The notes: generated by a model from the letters alone, not told the origin. 64,000 nucleotides of DNA from Pseudomonas kielensis (GCF_014236655.1 NZ_JACMYG010000006.1:124001-188000); one strand, 5' to 3'. Positions 44,293-53,897 are shown, counted from the first letter of the stretch. Numbers and translations: made by a program.

Positions 44293-44745
44293 TTACTCGG
44301 CCTTGTCGTCCGGTTCACCCAGGGATTCGCGGTAGCTGTCCAGGGCGTTGCCGAAGTCGCTGATGAACTGCGGTTCGGTGAGCCAGGCCTGGGCGGTTTC
44401 GCGGTCCATGCCGTCGGCCCACATGCGGTAGTCGATCAGCATGTCGGCGGCCAGGTGGGTGGCGGCCATGGCTTCGTTCTCGGCGTTTTCCATGTCCAGC
44501 AGGTCTGGGTGCTCGTTGATGATCTCGCTGAGGTTCGACAGCAGGGTCAGCAGCATGTCGTTGCGGCTGATGGCCTCAGCGGCGTGCATCTTGCTGAACA
44601 TTGCCAGGGTGTACTCGGGGATCGGCGCGTCCAGGTGGCCTGTCTCGTCGTCCAGGGCCAGCGGCTTGCGGCCAACCATGCGGATCTGCTTGGCCTTGGC
44701 CTTGGCGCGTTTGGCGCGTTTTTGCTGTTTGTTCGGGGATGCCAT
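44293..44745 (-). CDS. Tandem paralogue B: basic N-terminus, acidic helical body
   Basis: 150 residues, unknown. The first 20 residues are Lys/Arg-rich (MASPNKQQKRAKRAKAKAKQ), almost the same as in the next gene upstream, then an acidic helical domain with EAISRNDMLLTLLSNLSEIINEHPDLLDMENAENEAMAATHLAADMLIDYRMWADG. The C-terminus reads AWLTEPQFISDFGNALDSY. The basic tail could bind nucleic acid or ribosome. It lies 5 bp after its paralogue, so both are on one mRNA. Confidence 0.72.
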   Translation of the reverse strand: MASPNKQQKRAKRAKAKAKQIRMVGRKPLALDDETGHLDAPIPEYTLAMFSKMHAAEAISRNDMLLTLLSNLSEIINEHPDLLDMENAENEAMAATHLAADMLIDYRMWADGMDRETAQAWLTEPQFISDFGNALDSYRESLGEPDDKAE

Positions 44746-44750
44746 GTAAT

Positions 44751-45167
44751 TCAGTTCGCTTTGTGTTGAGTGTTGGCCGCGATGGCGTCGGACGCCGCCA
44801 CGTAGTCAGCCTGGAAGGCTGGCGATTCGATCCACGCCAGGGCGCCGGCTTCGTCGGTCTCGGTGGACCATTGGCGATATTCGATCAGGGCCGCCAGGAT
44901 GAAGTCCATGGCGCCTTCTTCGCCTTCCTGCTCGTACACCAGTTCCAGCAGCGGGTCTTCGAGGAAGGCGCTGCACATGGCTTGCTGGCTGGTCTTTTCG
45001 GCGTCGATCATTTTCTTGAACAGCTCGGTCAGGTCCACTGACTCGAAGTCGATGCGATCGTCGTTCGGGTCCAGCTCCACCGGCGCGGCTGCGCGTTGGG
45101 TGCGGTTCTGCTTGGCCTTGGCTTTGGCGCGGGTGGCGCGTTTTTGCTGCTTGTTCGCGGATGCCAT
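44751..45167 (-). CDS. Tandem paralogue A: basic N-terminus, acidic helical body
   Basis: 138 residues, unknown; same plan as the following gene (MASANKQQKRATRAKAKAKQ, then an acidic helical part FESVDLTELFKKMIDAEKTSQQAMCSAFLEDPLLELVYEQEGEEGAMDFILAALIEYRQW, then AWIESPAFQADY). Shared order of blocks (basic tail, a Ser/Asn-rich helix, IEYRQW/IDYRMW, AWxxxPxFxxD) shows an old tandem duplication. Function unknown. Confidence 0.72.
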   Translation of the reverse strand: MASANKQQKRATRAKAKAKQNRTQRAAAPVELDPNDDRIDFESVDLTELFKKMIDAEKTSQQAMCSAFLEDPLLELVYEQEGEEGAMDFILAALIEYRQWSTETDEAGALAWIESPAFQADYVAASDAIAANTQHKAN

Positions 45168-45206
45168 GGGCGTCGTTCCGTATTTCGTCGAGAGGGTGCA
45201 GGCCGG

Positions 45207-46181
45207 TCAGCTTCGGGGGACTTGCCGCCCGGGATGATCGGGGGTCAGTTCGCCATGTTGCAGCCAGGACAATGCAATGGGCCATAGTGTGGCTTGGTAT
45301 GGGCTGCGAAAAAAGCCGAAATGTCCGACTTGTTGCTCGCCGATGTCTTGCGGGTCGATTCGCAGGTGGGTGTTGGCACTGCGGCTGAAGTAGCTCAGCA
45401 GGCGCTCGATGGCAGCAACGGTGCCGTAGGGATCGTCGCTGAGGCTGATTGCCAGGGTTTTCGCGGTAACGATGGCGAAAGGTAGCTGGCCGACCTTGGC
45501 GGCCAGCACGCGGCCGCTGGGGCATTGCTCGAAGCGCGGCGCGGATCGGCTCCAGTCACGGACGACGCCGGCCGGGGTGTCTTCCAGCCAGCCCAGGCGT
45601 TTGCCGGGGAAATAACCGCAGAACCAGGTCACCAGCGGCATCACCACATGCCACTTGCCGAACATCCGCCAGCGCAGGTCGGGGGTGTAGTCGCGCCAGT
45701 AAGCGAACTGCGCACCGACGGTCACCAGGCGTCGAATCAGCGGCCCCGAACTCGCCAGTCCCGCGGCGCAGCCGCCAAAGCTATGGCCGACGACATCGAT
45801 GGGCTGGCCGGGAAACTCGCGCTGGGCGCGCTTGAGCATGGCCTCGAAATCCAGGTAGCCCCAGTCCGACCAGCTGGCGTCGAGGTTTTTCATCGAGGTC
45901 GGTCGCGACTCGCCGATGCCCCGGTAGTCATAGGTGATGACGTCGAAGCCATGGGCGCACAGGTATTCGGCAAAGCGTGAATAGTGGCGGCAGCGCACCG
46001 ACGTGGCGGCGTTGATGATCACCACGGCCCGGGACCGGTCGGCAGTGGCGTGCCGCCAGGTGAAACCGCCCAGGGCAAAACCGTCGGCGGCAGGCTCCCG
46101 GAAGGGCGTCATCAGCGGCTTGGCCGGCAGTTCCAGCTCGATTTGAGTCGGTGTCAGTGAAGGGCTTTCCTGCAAATTCAT
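45207..46181 (-). CDS. Alpha/beta-hydrolase fold protein
   Basis: 324 residues from ATG 46181. Serine hydrolase fold: VVIINAATSVRCRHYSRFAEYLCAHGFDVITYDYRGIGESRP (oxyanion and beta-4 region), nucleophile elbow GHSFGG (about 144-149) and a C-terminal DIGEQQVGHFGFFR with the catalytic His. Same group as serine aminopeptidase/lysophospholipase-like hydrolases of unknown substrate. It starts 72 bp after the DUF1016 gene on the same strand. Confidence 0.82.
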   Translation of the reverse strand: MNLQESPSLTPTQIELELPAKPLMTPFREPAADGFALGGFTWRHATADRSRAVVIINAATSVRCRHYSRFAEYLCAHGFDVITYDYRGIGESRPTSMKNLDASWSDWGYLDFEAMLKRAQREFPGQPIDVVGHSFGGCAAGLASSGPLIRRLVTVGAQFAYWRDYTPDLRWRMFGKWHVVMPLVTWFCGYFPGKRLGWLEDTPAGVVRDWSRSAPRFEQCPSGRVLAAKVGQLPFAIVTAKTLAISLSDDPYGTVAAIERLLSYFSRSANTHLRIDPQDIGEQQVGHFGFFRSPYQATLWPIALSWLQHGELTPDHPGRQVPRS

Positions 46182-46252
46182 TGGCGCGCAACCTTTGCGG
46201 ATAGCTGCCAACCATAGTCTGCCTGGGGCGGGTCGACAATCCGCCCCGGTGG

Positions 46253-47305
46253 TCAGTGGCCTTGGTTGATCGGCCGTTGCTCCAGCATGACCCGTTCGCG
46301 ATCCAGTTCCGCACGCAGTTCCTCCTCGCTGGGCAGCACCAGTTTGTACTTGCTGGCGAAGAGCTGTTCGTGACCTTGCAGCATGGAATAGCGGACCACC
46401 GACTCATCCCGTTGTGCGCAGAGGATGATGCCCACGGTGGGGCTGTCTTCCGGACCGCGCTTGAGGTCGTCGTACATGCGCACGTACATGTCCATCTGGC
46501 CCACATCCTGGTGGGTCAGTTCGCCGCGCTTGATGTCGAAGATAACGAAGCACTTGAGCAGGTAGTTGTAGAACACCAGGTCGATGTAGAAATCTTTGCT
46601 GTCGGTGCTGATGCGTTGCTGGCGGGCAATAAAGGCGAAACCCTTGCCCAGTTCGAGCAGGAAGCCTTGCAGTTGGTTGATCAAGGCTTGTTCCAGATCG
46701 GTTTCCAGTACCGAGCCGGCATTGGGCAGGCCAAGAAACTCCAGCACCACCGGGTCGCGGATGAAGTCCCGGGGGGAGGTCGGCAGTTGCTGGATATGGG
46801 TCGTGGCTTCCTGCTTCACGGTCAAGCGATCGCGGCTGGCCAGCAGGCGTTCGTAGTAGAGCGTGCTGATCTGGCGTTCCAGGGCGCGGGTCGACCAGTT
46901 CTGGGTGGCGGATTCGTTCATGTACCAATGGCGGGCGTGGTCGTTTTCGACGCGTAGTAAGGCGCGGTAATGGGTCCAGCTCAATTCGTGACGCAGTGCG
47001 TCACATATTGGGAATGCCTGGTAGAACAGGCGCATGTAGCGAAGGTTTGAGCTGTCGAAGCCTTTGCCAAACTCTGCCGTCAGCACGCTCGCCAGCGTCG
47101 CCAACAGTTGCTTGCCATACCCCGCCCGCCTGGCGCCCTGCTGCTCGTACTCGACGATATGCTGCCCGATCTGCCAGCAGGTCTGCACCTGGGTGGTATC
47201 GACTGCGCGCAACACCTTGCGCCGCGCCTCGCGGATCAAGTCGCCAAGGTTGCCCAGCAGTGAGGCAAGTTGTGGCTCAGTAGCCTGGGGTTCGATGACG
47301 CTCAT
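46253..47305 (-). CDS. DUF1016/YhcG PDDEXK nuclease
   Basis: 350 residues. N-terminal YhcG_N helical domain (about 10-170; SSNLRYMRLFYQAFPICDALRHELSWTHYRALLRVENDHARHWYMNESATQNWSTRALERQISTLYYERLL), then a PDDEXK-type catalytic domain with DFYIDLVFYNYLLKCFVIFDIKRGELTHQDVGQMDMYV, where the ID...IFDIKRG residues match the D-x(n)-[D/E]-x-K core. The family is widely island-borne and often sits beside type I restriction genes; here no such genes adjoin. Ends with the hydrophilic tail MLEQRPINQGH. Probably a late insertion in a core region. Confidence 0.85.
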   Translation of the reverse strand: MSVIEPQATEPQLASLLGNLGDLIREARRKVLRAVDTTQVQTCWQIGQHIVEYEQQGARRAGYGKQLLATLASVLTAEFGKGFDSSNLRYMRLFYQAFPICDALRHELSWTHYRALLRVENDHARHWYMNESATQNWSTRALERQISTLYYERLLASRDRLTVKQEATTHIQQLPTSPRDFIRDPVVLEFLGLPNAGSVLETDLEQALINQLQGFLLELGKGFAFIARQQRISTDSKDFYIDLVFYNYLLKCFVIFDIKRGELTHQDVGQMDMYVRMYDDLKRGPEDSPTVGIILCAQRDESVVRYSMLQGHEQLFASKYKLVLPSEEELRAELDRERVMLEQRPINQGH

Positions 47306-47565
47306 GAGGGTTTCCGCGTTGGGAAGAACAGGCGGGAGAGCTTCTCAGCAGTGGGGTGGGGCTGGATGCAGGGCGGGGCCTGGAAGTCTGCAGGAAAGAC
47401 CTGTGGGTGCGCTGGAATCCAGCCAGAAGGGGCGATGCCCTGCCGGTGAGTCCTGTAGTCCTTTTCGTGGTGGGCTCAAGCTCAAATCGGTCTGAAACTT
47501 GGCGGTGTCGGCTGAAATCCAAAGAGGGTAACGATTGGGTTCGACAGAGCCCGGGAGTTGTCATC

Positions 47566-48015
47566 ATGAAACCTGTTCGTTTGTTCCTGTTGCCCCTCGC
47601 GGCGGTCGGCTTGTTGCTGTTCCCAACGCTGGTGCCAGCCGCCAGTTATGAGCCGATCGATAGCGCCGGGGTGCAAGCCCAGCCACAGCAGCAAAACGGG
47701 ATTACCTACCTGTCAGGCGGTATCGGCCTCGACGAGTCCCGAACCATTGAGCAAGCCCAGGGCTACAACCTGCACATGACCTTTGCCGTAGGCCCACAGA
47801 ATCAATACACGGCCGACGTCGATGTCGTGGTGCAAAAGGCGCCAGGACAGGCCTTGCTGACGCTGGATAACGCCGGCCCCCTGGTCTACATGAAACTGCC
47901 CGCCGGCAAGTATTCGGTCATCGCCACGCGCCATGGCGAGGAGCGGCGTGATGTTGCGGATATCGGCAGTGGCGGCGCAAGCAATCTGGTCTTCCACTGG
48001 AATGATGCCCAGTAG
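47566..48015 (+). CDS. Small secreted beta-rich protein, unknown
   Basis: 149 residues from ATG 47566 (GGGAG nine bases upstream). Signal peptide MKPVRLFLLPLAAVGLLLFPTLVPAA, then about 120 residues with GGIGLDESRTIEQAQGYNLHMTFAVGPQNQYTADVDVVVQKAPGQALLTLDNAGPLVYMKLPAGKYSVIATRHG, a carboxypeptidase-regulatory-like all-beta domain seen in many envelope proteins of unknown role. Stand-alone, ending at a terminator shared with the convergent tRNA-Phe. Confidence 0.75.
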   Translation: MKPVRLFLLPLAAVGLLLFPTLVPAASYEPIDSAGVQAQPQQQNGITYLSGGIGLDESRTIEQAQGYNLHMTFAVGPQNQYTADVDVVVQKAPGQALLTLDNAGPLVYMKLPAGKYSVIATRHGEERRDVADIGSGGASNLVFHWNDAQ

Positions 48016-48056
48016 CTGCGGTGCTGTTCGGGCATCCCGCGGTTTCCTGCGGGCAT

Positions 48057-48089
48057 AAAAAAACCCTGAATCTTGCGATTCAGGGTTTT
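48057..48089. terminator. Bidirectional terminator
   Basis: AAAAAACCCTGAATC / GATTCAGGGTTTT with loop TTGC; serves the + strand small secreted protein and, on the - strand, tRNA-Phe. Confidence 0.85.
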
Positions 48090-48096
48090 CGGTATT

Positions 48097-48172
48097 TGGT
48101 GCCCAGAGACGGAATCGAACCGCCGACACGGGGATTTTCAATCCCCTGCTCTACCGACTGAGCTATCTGGGC
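48097..48172 (-). tRNA. tRNA-Phe (anticodon GAA)
   Basis: 76 nt with encoded CCA. On the - strand it opens GCCCAGATAGCTCAG, the anticodon loop is TTGAAAA (anticodon GAA), T-arm GGTTCGATTCC, acceptor CTGGGC-A-CCA. Intact cloverleaf. No island is attached to it here. Confidence 0.97.
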
Positions 48173-48275
48173 AACGGGGCGCATTAAACTGGTTTTTCAG
48201 GGGGTCGTCAAGCAAGTTATCAAAAAATATTTAATTATTACCGTCGCTTACGATCCAACCCCCGTATCCAAGGGA

Positions 48276-48548
48276 TTACTCAGCCGGCGGCACGTAGCCT
48301 TCGGCCTTGGCGTAATCCTCGCCGGAGAAGAACTTGTCCATCTCGCCCTGAAGATATTTGCGGTCTTCGGCGTTCATCATGTTCAAGCGTTTTTCGTTGA
48401 TCAGCAGGGTCTGGTGTTTTTGCCAGTCGCCCCAGGCCTTTTGCGAAACGTGGTCAAAAATGTCCTGGCCTTTGGCGCCCGGGAAGGGAGCGCGCTCCAG
48501 GCCCGGCAGTTCTTCGTTGTACTTGCGGCACATGATGGTGCGGGTCAT
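48276..48548 (-). CDS. yggX: Fe(2+)-trafficking protein YggX
   Basis: 90 residues, the full family length. [43 protein letters not shown] contains the conserved Cys7 and the KAWxxW block. YggX limits iron-driven oxidative damage and helps Fe-S proteins. The start overlaps the mutY stop (ATGA), so it is co-translated with MutY, itself an Fe-S enzyme. Confidence 0.96.
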   Translation of the reverse strand: MTRTIMCRKYNEELPGLERAPFPGAKGQDIFDHVSQKAWGDWQKHQTLLINEKRLNMMNAEDRKYLQGEMDKFFSGEDYAKAEGYVPPAE

Positions 48549-49612
48549 GACGACTCTCCTGCGTTTAATACGTCGGCCGCGCGCTTGAGCAGTTTTTTCA
48601 CCGGGGCGGCGAGGCCCAGGCGCGGCGGGGTGGCGAGGTTATACCAGAGCCAGTCGGCCTCGGCCACGTGATGGCCGGCCTCCTGGACCCTGACCAGCCA
48701 GGGTTCGATGGCCAACTGGAAATGGCTGAAGGTGTGGATCAGGTTCGGCAGCTCGGTCTGGGTGCCCAGTTGCAGCGAGTGTTGCAGGGCCAGGTGCTCC
48801 AGGTCGCCGAGGTCATCCAGCTCCGGCAGGCTCCATAAACCGCCCCACAGGCCCGTGGAGGGGCGTCGGTAAAGCAGGATGGCGCCGTCGCGGTTGGCCA
48901 GCAGCGGCATCAGTGTGCGCTTCTGGGGCACGGCTTTGCGCGGCTTGGGAATCGGGTAGCGGGTTTCCAGGCCCAGCATGTGAGCTTCACAGCCCTTTTC
49001 CAGCGGGCACAGCAGGCAGCTTGGCTTGCTGCGGGTGCAAAGCGTGGCGCCCATGTCCATCATCGCCTGGGTGTAGGCGTTGACGCGGTCGTGGGGGGTG
49101 AAGCGCTCGGCGGTGGCCCACAGCTGTTTGGCGACCTTGGGCTCGCCCGGGTAGCCCTCTTGCGCGGTAAAGCGCGCCAGCACCCGTTTGACGTTGCCAT
49201 CGAGGATCGGCGCCCGCAGGCCCATGCTCAGGCTGGCGATGGCGCCCGCGGTGGACAGGCCAATGCCCGGCAGATCGGTGAGTTTTTCCACGTCTTGGGG
49301 AAATTCGCCGCCGTACTGCTCAACCACGATCTTCGCGGTCTTTTGCAGATTGCGCGCGCGGGTGTAGTAGCCCAGCCCGGTCCACAGGTGCAGCACTTCG
49401 TCTTCCGGCGCGGCGGCCAGGGCCTGGACCGTCGGCAATGACGCCATGAAGCGGTCGAAGTAGTTCAGCACGGTGCTGACCTGAGTCTGCTGCAACATGA
49501 TTTCCGAGACCCACACCCGATAGGGGGTGATGCCCTGTTGCCAGGGCAGGTCGTGGCGGCCGTGGCGGTCGTACCAGTCCAGCACCGCCGTTGAAAATTG
49601 CTCGGCTTTCAT
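48545..49612 (-). CDS. mutY: Adenine DNA glycosylase MutY
   Basis: 355 residues. HhH-GPD glycosylase that removes adenine opposite 8-oxoguanine. [14 protein letters not shown] (catalytic Glu) and [33 protein letters not shown] (HhH and catalytic Asp), then a 4Fe-4S loop ([19 protein letters not shown]6CX2CX5C), and a C-terminal NUDIX-like domain (about 225-345) that reads 8-oxoG. Overlaps the asmA stop by 4 bp. Confidence 0.97.
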   Translation of the reverse strand: MKAEQFSTAVLDWYDRHGRHDLPWQQGITPYRVWVSEIMLQQTQVSTVLNYFDRFMASLPTVQALAAAPEDEVLHLWTGLGYYTRARNLQKTAKIVVEQYGGEFPQDVEKLTDLPGIGLSTAGAIASLSMGLRAPILDGNVKRVLARFTAQEGYPGEPKVAKQLWATAERFTPHDRVNAYTQAMMDMGATLCTRSKPSCLLCPLEKGCEAHMLGLETRYPIPKPRKAVPQKRTLMPLLANRDGAILLYRRPSTGLWGGLWSLPELDDLGDLEHLALQHSLQLGTQTELPNLIHTFSHFQLAIEPWLVRVQEAGHHVAEADWLWYNLATPPRLGLAAPVKKLLKRAADVLNAGESS

Positions 49613-51834
49613 CGCTTGAACAGCCCCTTGAGCGCGTTCTTCAGTTCCGGGCTGACTTTGTCGCCGAGTTTTTCATCGATTTTCTCGCTGAGCTTGTCGC
49701 CGGCCAGTTTGCTGGCGACCTGGCCGAGGCGCTCGTTGTCCAGGCGGCAGGCCTTGGCGCCGAGTTCCAGCGGGCCGCGGCAGCGCAGTGGCCATTCGAT
49801 ACCGACGAATTTCTCGCCCACCTGGCAGGCCGGGTCCGGTATGTCGCGCTGGTCGCCTTCGACGATGATGCCGACGCGGTAGTCCATGCCCAGTACGCGC
49901 AGGTCGACGTCGCCGTTGCCGTTGATGGTCATCCCCGGGATGCGCACTTTCAGGTCCGGATTGCTGGCGACGCCGTTACGCAGGGTCAGGTTGCCCTTGA
50001 GCTCCTGGAACGGGGTGTCCTTGCCTCGAGGCTCGCCGCTGAGGGTCTTGCGGTTGAGGGTGGCGATGCCTTTGCACAGCTGCTGTTCGAGGTTGGCGTT
50101 GAGCAACACGCCATTGTTGATCACGAAGCTGGCGTTGCCGTTGAGGCTGTCGATCAGGGTTTTCTGGCTGTTGCCGCTGGCGGTGAGCTGACTGTTGAGC
50201 GTGATCAGGCCTTTGACCGGTGGGTTTTTACCTTGGCTCTCGAGGATTTTTTCCGCGGGCACCCGGTTGATCGCCGTCTGCATGCTCAAGGCCGGTACTG
50301 GCTGGCGCACATCGAGGGTGCCCTTGGTGTTGAAGGTGCCGTTGTACAGCTCGCCACTGAGGTTTTGCAGGGTCAGCAAGCCGCCCTGGCCAGTGGCCTT
50401 GAGGGCCGCGTTGTGAATGGGCAGTTTGCTGAGGGTCAGTTGGCCGAAGCTCAGGTCGGCGTCGAGGTCGAGCTTGCTCAGGCGTTCGGCCGGGATCAGC
50501 TTGTCGTTGCTCCACGCGCCCTTGGTCGGGGCGTTGGGCAGGGGCGTGCTGCCGGCACCAGCCAGGGCGTCGGCTTCGGTGCTGCTGACTTCCGCCTGGC
50601 GGGCCACCGCTGCGCTGTTGGCGTCGGCGGACTTGGGCGGCAGGTAGCGATCAGCGTTGAAGGTGTCGGCCTTGAGCTGCACGCGCAGGGCCTGCTTGGC
50701 GAAGTCCTCGATGGCGATGCGGCCGCTGATGGTGCTGTCGTCGAGTTTCAGGTTGATGTTGTCCAGCGACAGGCTGGTGGGGGTCGCGGCCAGGCGGCTG
50801 GCCAATTCGACTTTGCTCAGGCTGCCCTCGGCCATGGCCGGGAGTTTCTGGCCGATGCTGTCGACAAACTTGGCCAGGTCAAACTGGGCGATCGACAGGG
50901 CGCCGCTGATTTGCGGGGTCTTGTCGAGGTCATTGGCTTTCAGTTCGCCGAGGGCGCGCAATTGATTGATGGACAGCTTGATGCCGGTCCATTCGGCGAC
51001 GTTCGCCGCTTTATCGAGGAATACCTGCCCTTGGGCGGCAAAGGTCACGGCCTTGCCTTGCAGCGGTTCGCCGGTCAGTTCGCCTGACAGCTTCATGTCT
51101 TCGAACTTATAGCGCTGCAGCGCGCGTTCGAAGCGCAGTTCGCCATTGAGCTCGGTACGCACTCGCAGCACCGGCTGGTTGCTGGAGAGGAACGCGGTCA
51201 ACTTGACGTCGATATTGGTCGCATCGTGTACGGGACCGGTGCTCAGTTGGATGCTTTCGGCGCTGAATTGTTTGCCGGTGCGCTCGTCGGTGTACTCCAC
51301 CCGGGCGTTATTGACGGTCAGGCTGTCGATGTCGAGGCGAATCGGCTGGGCGGGTTTCTCTGTCGGGGCAGGAGCGCTGCCATCGGTGTCGCGGGTAGTC
51401 GCCGGTACTTCGGGCTGGCCCGCGACCGGCACGGCCTTGCCGATGTCTTCCCAGTTGCCGTGGCCGTCCTTGTCGCGGTTGAGGCGCAGGTTCAGGCCTT
51501 CGACCCGGACGTCGCTCATCTGCACTTCGCGGCGCAGCAGCGGCAGGACTCGCACTGAAAGGCCGAGCATTTGCAGGTCGGCGAACGGCGCCTTGGGGTT
51601 GCTCAGGGTCGCGACACTGGCTTCGTGCAGTTCCAGGCCGAGCCAGGGGAACAGGCTCCAGCCGATGTCGCCATTGAGCGTCAGCTCAATGTGGGCCTTG
51701 TCGCGGGCAATCTGGCGAATCTCGTCTTTGTAGTCATTGGGATCAAAGAAGTGGGTCAGGGCAAAGCCCAGGGCCACGATGACCAGTAACAGCCCGAGAA
51801 GTACCAGACCCAGGATTTTGCCGAACGCTTTCAT
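49609..51834 (-). CDS. asmA: AsmA-family outer-membrane biogenesis protein
   Basis: 741 residues. N-terminal membrane anchor (GLVLLGLLLVIVALGFALTHFF), then a long beta-helical AsmA region in the periplasm (FDPNDYKDEIRQIARDKAHIELTLNGDIGWSLFPWLGLELHEASVATLSNP) and the C-terminal AsmA_2-like block (LNGNASFVINNGVLLNANLEQQLCKGIATLNRK). AsmA proteins bridge the inner and outer membrane and move phospholipids. Leads mutY and yggX with 4-bp overlaps, a conserved Pseudomonas order as I recall it. Confidence 0.92.
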   Translation of the reverse strand: MKAFGKILGLVLLGLLLVIVALGFALTHFFDPNDYKDEIRQIARDKAHIELTLNGDIGWSLFPWLGLELHEASVATLSNPKAPFADLQMLGLSVRVLPLLRREVQMSDVRVEGLNLRLNRDKDGHGNWEDIGKAVPVAGQPEVPATTRDTDGSAPAPTEKPAQPIRLDIDSLTVNNARVEYTDERTGKQFSAESIQLSTGPVHDATNIDVKLTAFLSSNQPVLRVRTELNGELRFERALQRYKFEDMKLSGELTGEPLQGKAVTFAAQGQVFLDKAANVAEWTGIKLSINQLRALGELKANDLDKTPQISGALSIAQFDLAKFVDSIGQKLPAMAEGSLSKVELASRLAATPTSLSLDNINLKLDDSTISGRIAIEDFAKQALRVQLKADTFNADRYLPPKSADANSAAVARQAEVSSTEADALAGAGSTPLPNAPTKGAWSNDKLIPAERLSKLDLDADLSFGQLTLSKLPIHNAALKATGQGGLLTLQNLSGELYNGTFNTKGTLDVRQPVPALSMQTAINRVPAEKILESQGKNPPVKGLITLNSQLTASGNSQKTLIDSLNGNASFVINNGVLLNANLEQQLCKGIATLNRKTLSGEPRGKDTPFQELKGNLTLRNGVASNPDLKVRIPGMTINGNGDVDLRVLGMDYRVGIIVEGDQRDIPDPACQVGEKFVGIEWPLRCRGPLELGAKACRLDNERLGQVASKLAGDKLSEKIDEKLGDKVSPELKNALKGLFKR

Positions 51835-52235
51835 GGGGCGAGTCCTTGTAGAGAGTCAAATTCGAAATTTAGCCGGGGAGTATAGCGCTCCGAAACTGAC
51901 GACTGGTCAGCGATCGCTTCAGGTTATGTCCCGTGGCGGTTTCGGCTTGGTTGGCGGTGCCTGGGTGGGTGGCTTGCGCCGAGCAGCGGTCAGCGAAACG
52001 GCCAGTGATCAAAAGCCCGTTGGCCGCCTGATCGGAGCAGATCGCCTGCAAAACGCCAGATCAGACTGGTTTTTCTATTATGGGCAAATGGTAATCTTCG
52101 CCCGTCCGCCTGCCGTGCTGCGACCGGTTGTCGCGCTAAATGGAACTTCACTCGATAAAACAGCCATGCCAACGCGCAGTTGAGGCTGTGGGTGACGGGG
52201 GGCGGGCGAACCATACTAATAATTGGGGGAAACAC
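51835..52235. other. Divergent intergenic region, asmA and MFS gene
   Basis: About 400 bp between divergent starts. It should contain both promoters; no clear sigma-70 pair or operator could be picked out by eye. Confidence 0.5.
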
Positions 52236-53897
52236 ATGAGCACGAGCACCGAGGCGGGCATTTTTGCGCCACCGCCGACGTTCCTGTCCAAGGAGCGCAT
52301 CATCGCCAGGCCCGGCTTCAACCGCTGGCTGGTGCCGCCGGCCGCACTGGCCATCCACCTGTGCATCGGCATGGCCTATGGCTTTTCGGTGTTCTGGTTG
52401 CCGCTGTCCAAGGCCCTGGGTGTGACCGCGCCCGTGGCGTGCGCGCCAGACATGGGCTTTATCGCTCAGGTGTTCTCGTCCCAGTGCGACTGGCCCATCT
52501 CGATGCTCGGCTGGATCTACACCCTGTTTTTCATCTTCCTCGGTTGCTCGGCGGCGATCTGGGGCGGCTGGCTGGAGCATGCCGGGCCGCGCAAGGCCGG
52601 CGTGGTGTCGGCACTGTGCTGGTGCGGGGGGTTGTTGATTTCCGCACTGGGCATCTATACCCACCAGATCTGGCTGATGTGGCTCGGCTCCGGGGTGATC
52701 GGCGGGATCGGCCTGGGCCTGGGCTACATCTCCCCGGTGTCGACCCTGATCAAGTGGTTCCCGGATAAGCGCGGCATGGCCACGGGCATGGCAATCATGG
52801 GCTTTGGTGGTGGGGCCATGGTGGGCGCGCCACTGGCGGCCGCGTTGATGGGGCATTTCGCCTCGCCAGACGGAGTCGGTGTGTGGCAGAGCTTCCTGGT
52901 GATGGCGGCGATTTACTTTGTGTTCATGATCGGCGGGGCGCTGTCGTACCGCGTGCCGCCGACCGGCTGGAAGCCTGAGGGCTGGACCCCGCCGGCGAAA
53001 AAACTGGCCAACGCGATGATTACCCATCGTCACGTGCACGTGAATGTGGCGTGGAAAACCCCGCAGTTCCGCCTGGTGTGGCTGGTGTTGTGCCTCAACG
53101 TATCGGCCGGGATCGGCATTCTGGGCATGGCTTCGCCGCTGCTGCAGGAAGTGTTTGGCGGCAAGTTGCTGGGTAACGAGCTGGCATTCGGTCAGTTGGA
53201 TGCCGGGCAACTGGCTTCGATTGCGGCCATTGCCGCCGGTTTTACCGGGTTGCTGAGTCTGTTCAACATTGGCGGGCGGTTCTTCTGGGCGTCGTTCTCC
53301 GACTATCTGGGGCGCAAAAATACTTACTTTGTGTTCTTCGCCCTGGGGTTTGCCCTGTATGCGCTGATCCCGAACCTCGGGCATCTGGGCAATGTCTCGC
53401 TGTTCGTCGCGGCCTTCTGCATCATCCTTTCGATGTACGGCGGCGGTTTCGCCACGGTGCCGGCTTACCTGGCCGACCTGTTCGGTACGCAGATGGTCGG
53501 GGCGATTCACGGTCGCCTGCTGACGGCCTGGGCGGCGGCGGGGGTGCTCGGCCCGGTGCTGGTCAACTACCTGCGTGAGTATCAGCTGAGCATCGGCGTC
53601 GAGCGCGCAGCGGCCTATGACATCACCTTGTACATTCTCGCCGGCCTGTTGGTGCTGGGGTTCCTCTGCAACCTGCTGGTGCGTCCAGTGGCAGACAAGT
53701 ACTTCATGACCGATGCCGAGCTGGCGGCAGAACAGGCCCTGGGTCACGACAAGGGCGCCAACAGCACCACGGTGCTGGAGTGGAAGGCGTCGTCGGCCAG
53801 TGTGCCGTTGGCCGTGGCGGCCTGGCTGGTGGTGGGGATTCCGCTGGCGTGGGGCGTGTGGGTGACGCTGCAGAAGACGGCCGTGTTGTTCCACTGA
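52236..53897 (+). CDS. MFS transporter, oxalate/formate antiporter type
   Basis: 553 residues from ATG 52236 (GGGGGAAA five bases upstream), with 12 or 13 membrane segments. The OFA-type N-terminal motif is seen: LVPPAALAIHLCIGMAYGFSVFWLPLSKALG, then an extra loop with two cysteines (PVACAPDMGFIAQVFSSQCDWP) and GWIYTLFFIFLGCSAAIWGGWLEHAGPRKAG. GIGLGLGYISPVSTLIKWFPDKRGMATGMAIMGFGGGAMVGAPL is the conserved segment-5 area. Such carriers exchange small carboxylates; the substrate is not known. A C-terminal additional hydrophobic segment is unusual. Stand-alone. Confidence 0.85.
   Translation: MSTSTEAGIFAPPPTFLSKERIIARPGFNRWLVPPAALAIHLCIGMAYGFSVFWLPLSKALGVTAPVACAPDMGFIAQVFSSQCDWPISMLGWIYTLFFIFLGCSAAIWGGWLEHAGPRKAGVVSALCWCGGLLISALGIYTHQIWLMWLGSGVIGGIGLGLGYISPVSTLIKWFPDKRGMATGMAIMGFGGGAMVGAPLAAALMGHFASPDGVGVWQSFLVMAAIYFVFMIGGALSYRVPPTGWKPEGWTPPAKKLANAMITHRHVHVNVAWKTPQFRLVWLVLCLNVSAGIGILGMASPLLQEVFGGKLLGNELAFGQLDAGQLASIAAIAAGFTGLLSLFNIGGRFFWASFSDYLGRKNTYFVFFALGFALYALIPNLGHLGNVSLFVAAFCIILSMYGGGFATVPAYLADLFGTQMVGAIHGRLLTAWAAAGVLGPVLVNYLREYQLSIGVERAAAYDITLYILAGLLVLGFLCNLLVRPVADKYFMTDAELAAEQALGHDKGANSTTVLEWKASSASVPLAVAAWLVVGIPLAWGVWVTLQKTAVLFH

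Noticed and set aside
48097..48172. tRNA-Phe as a second island attachment site
   Set aside because: No repeat of its 3' end and no recombinase were found next to it; flanking genes are core.
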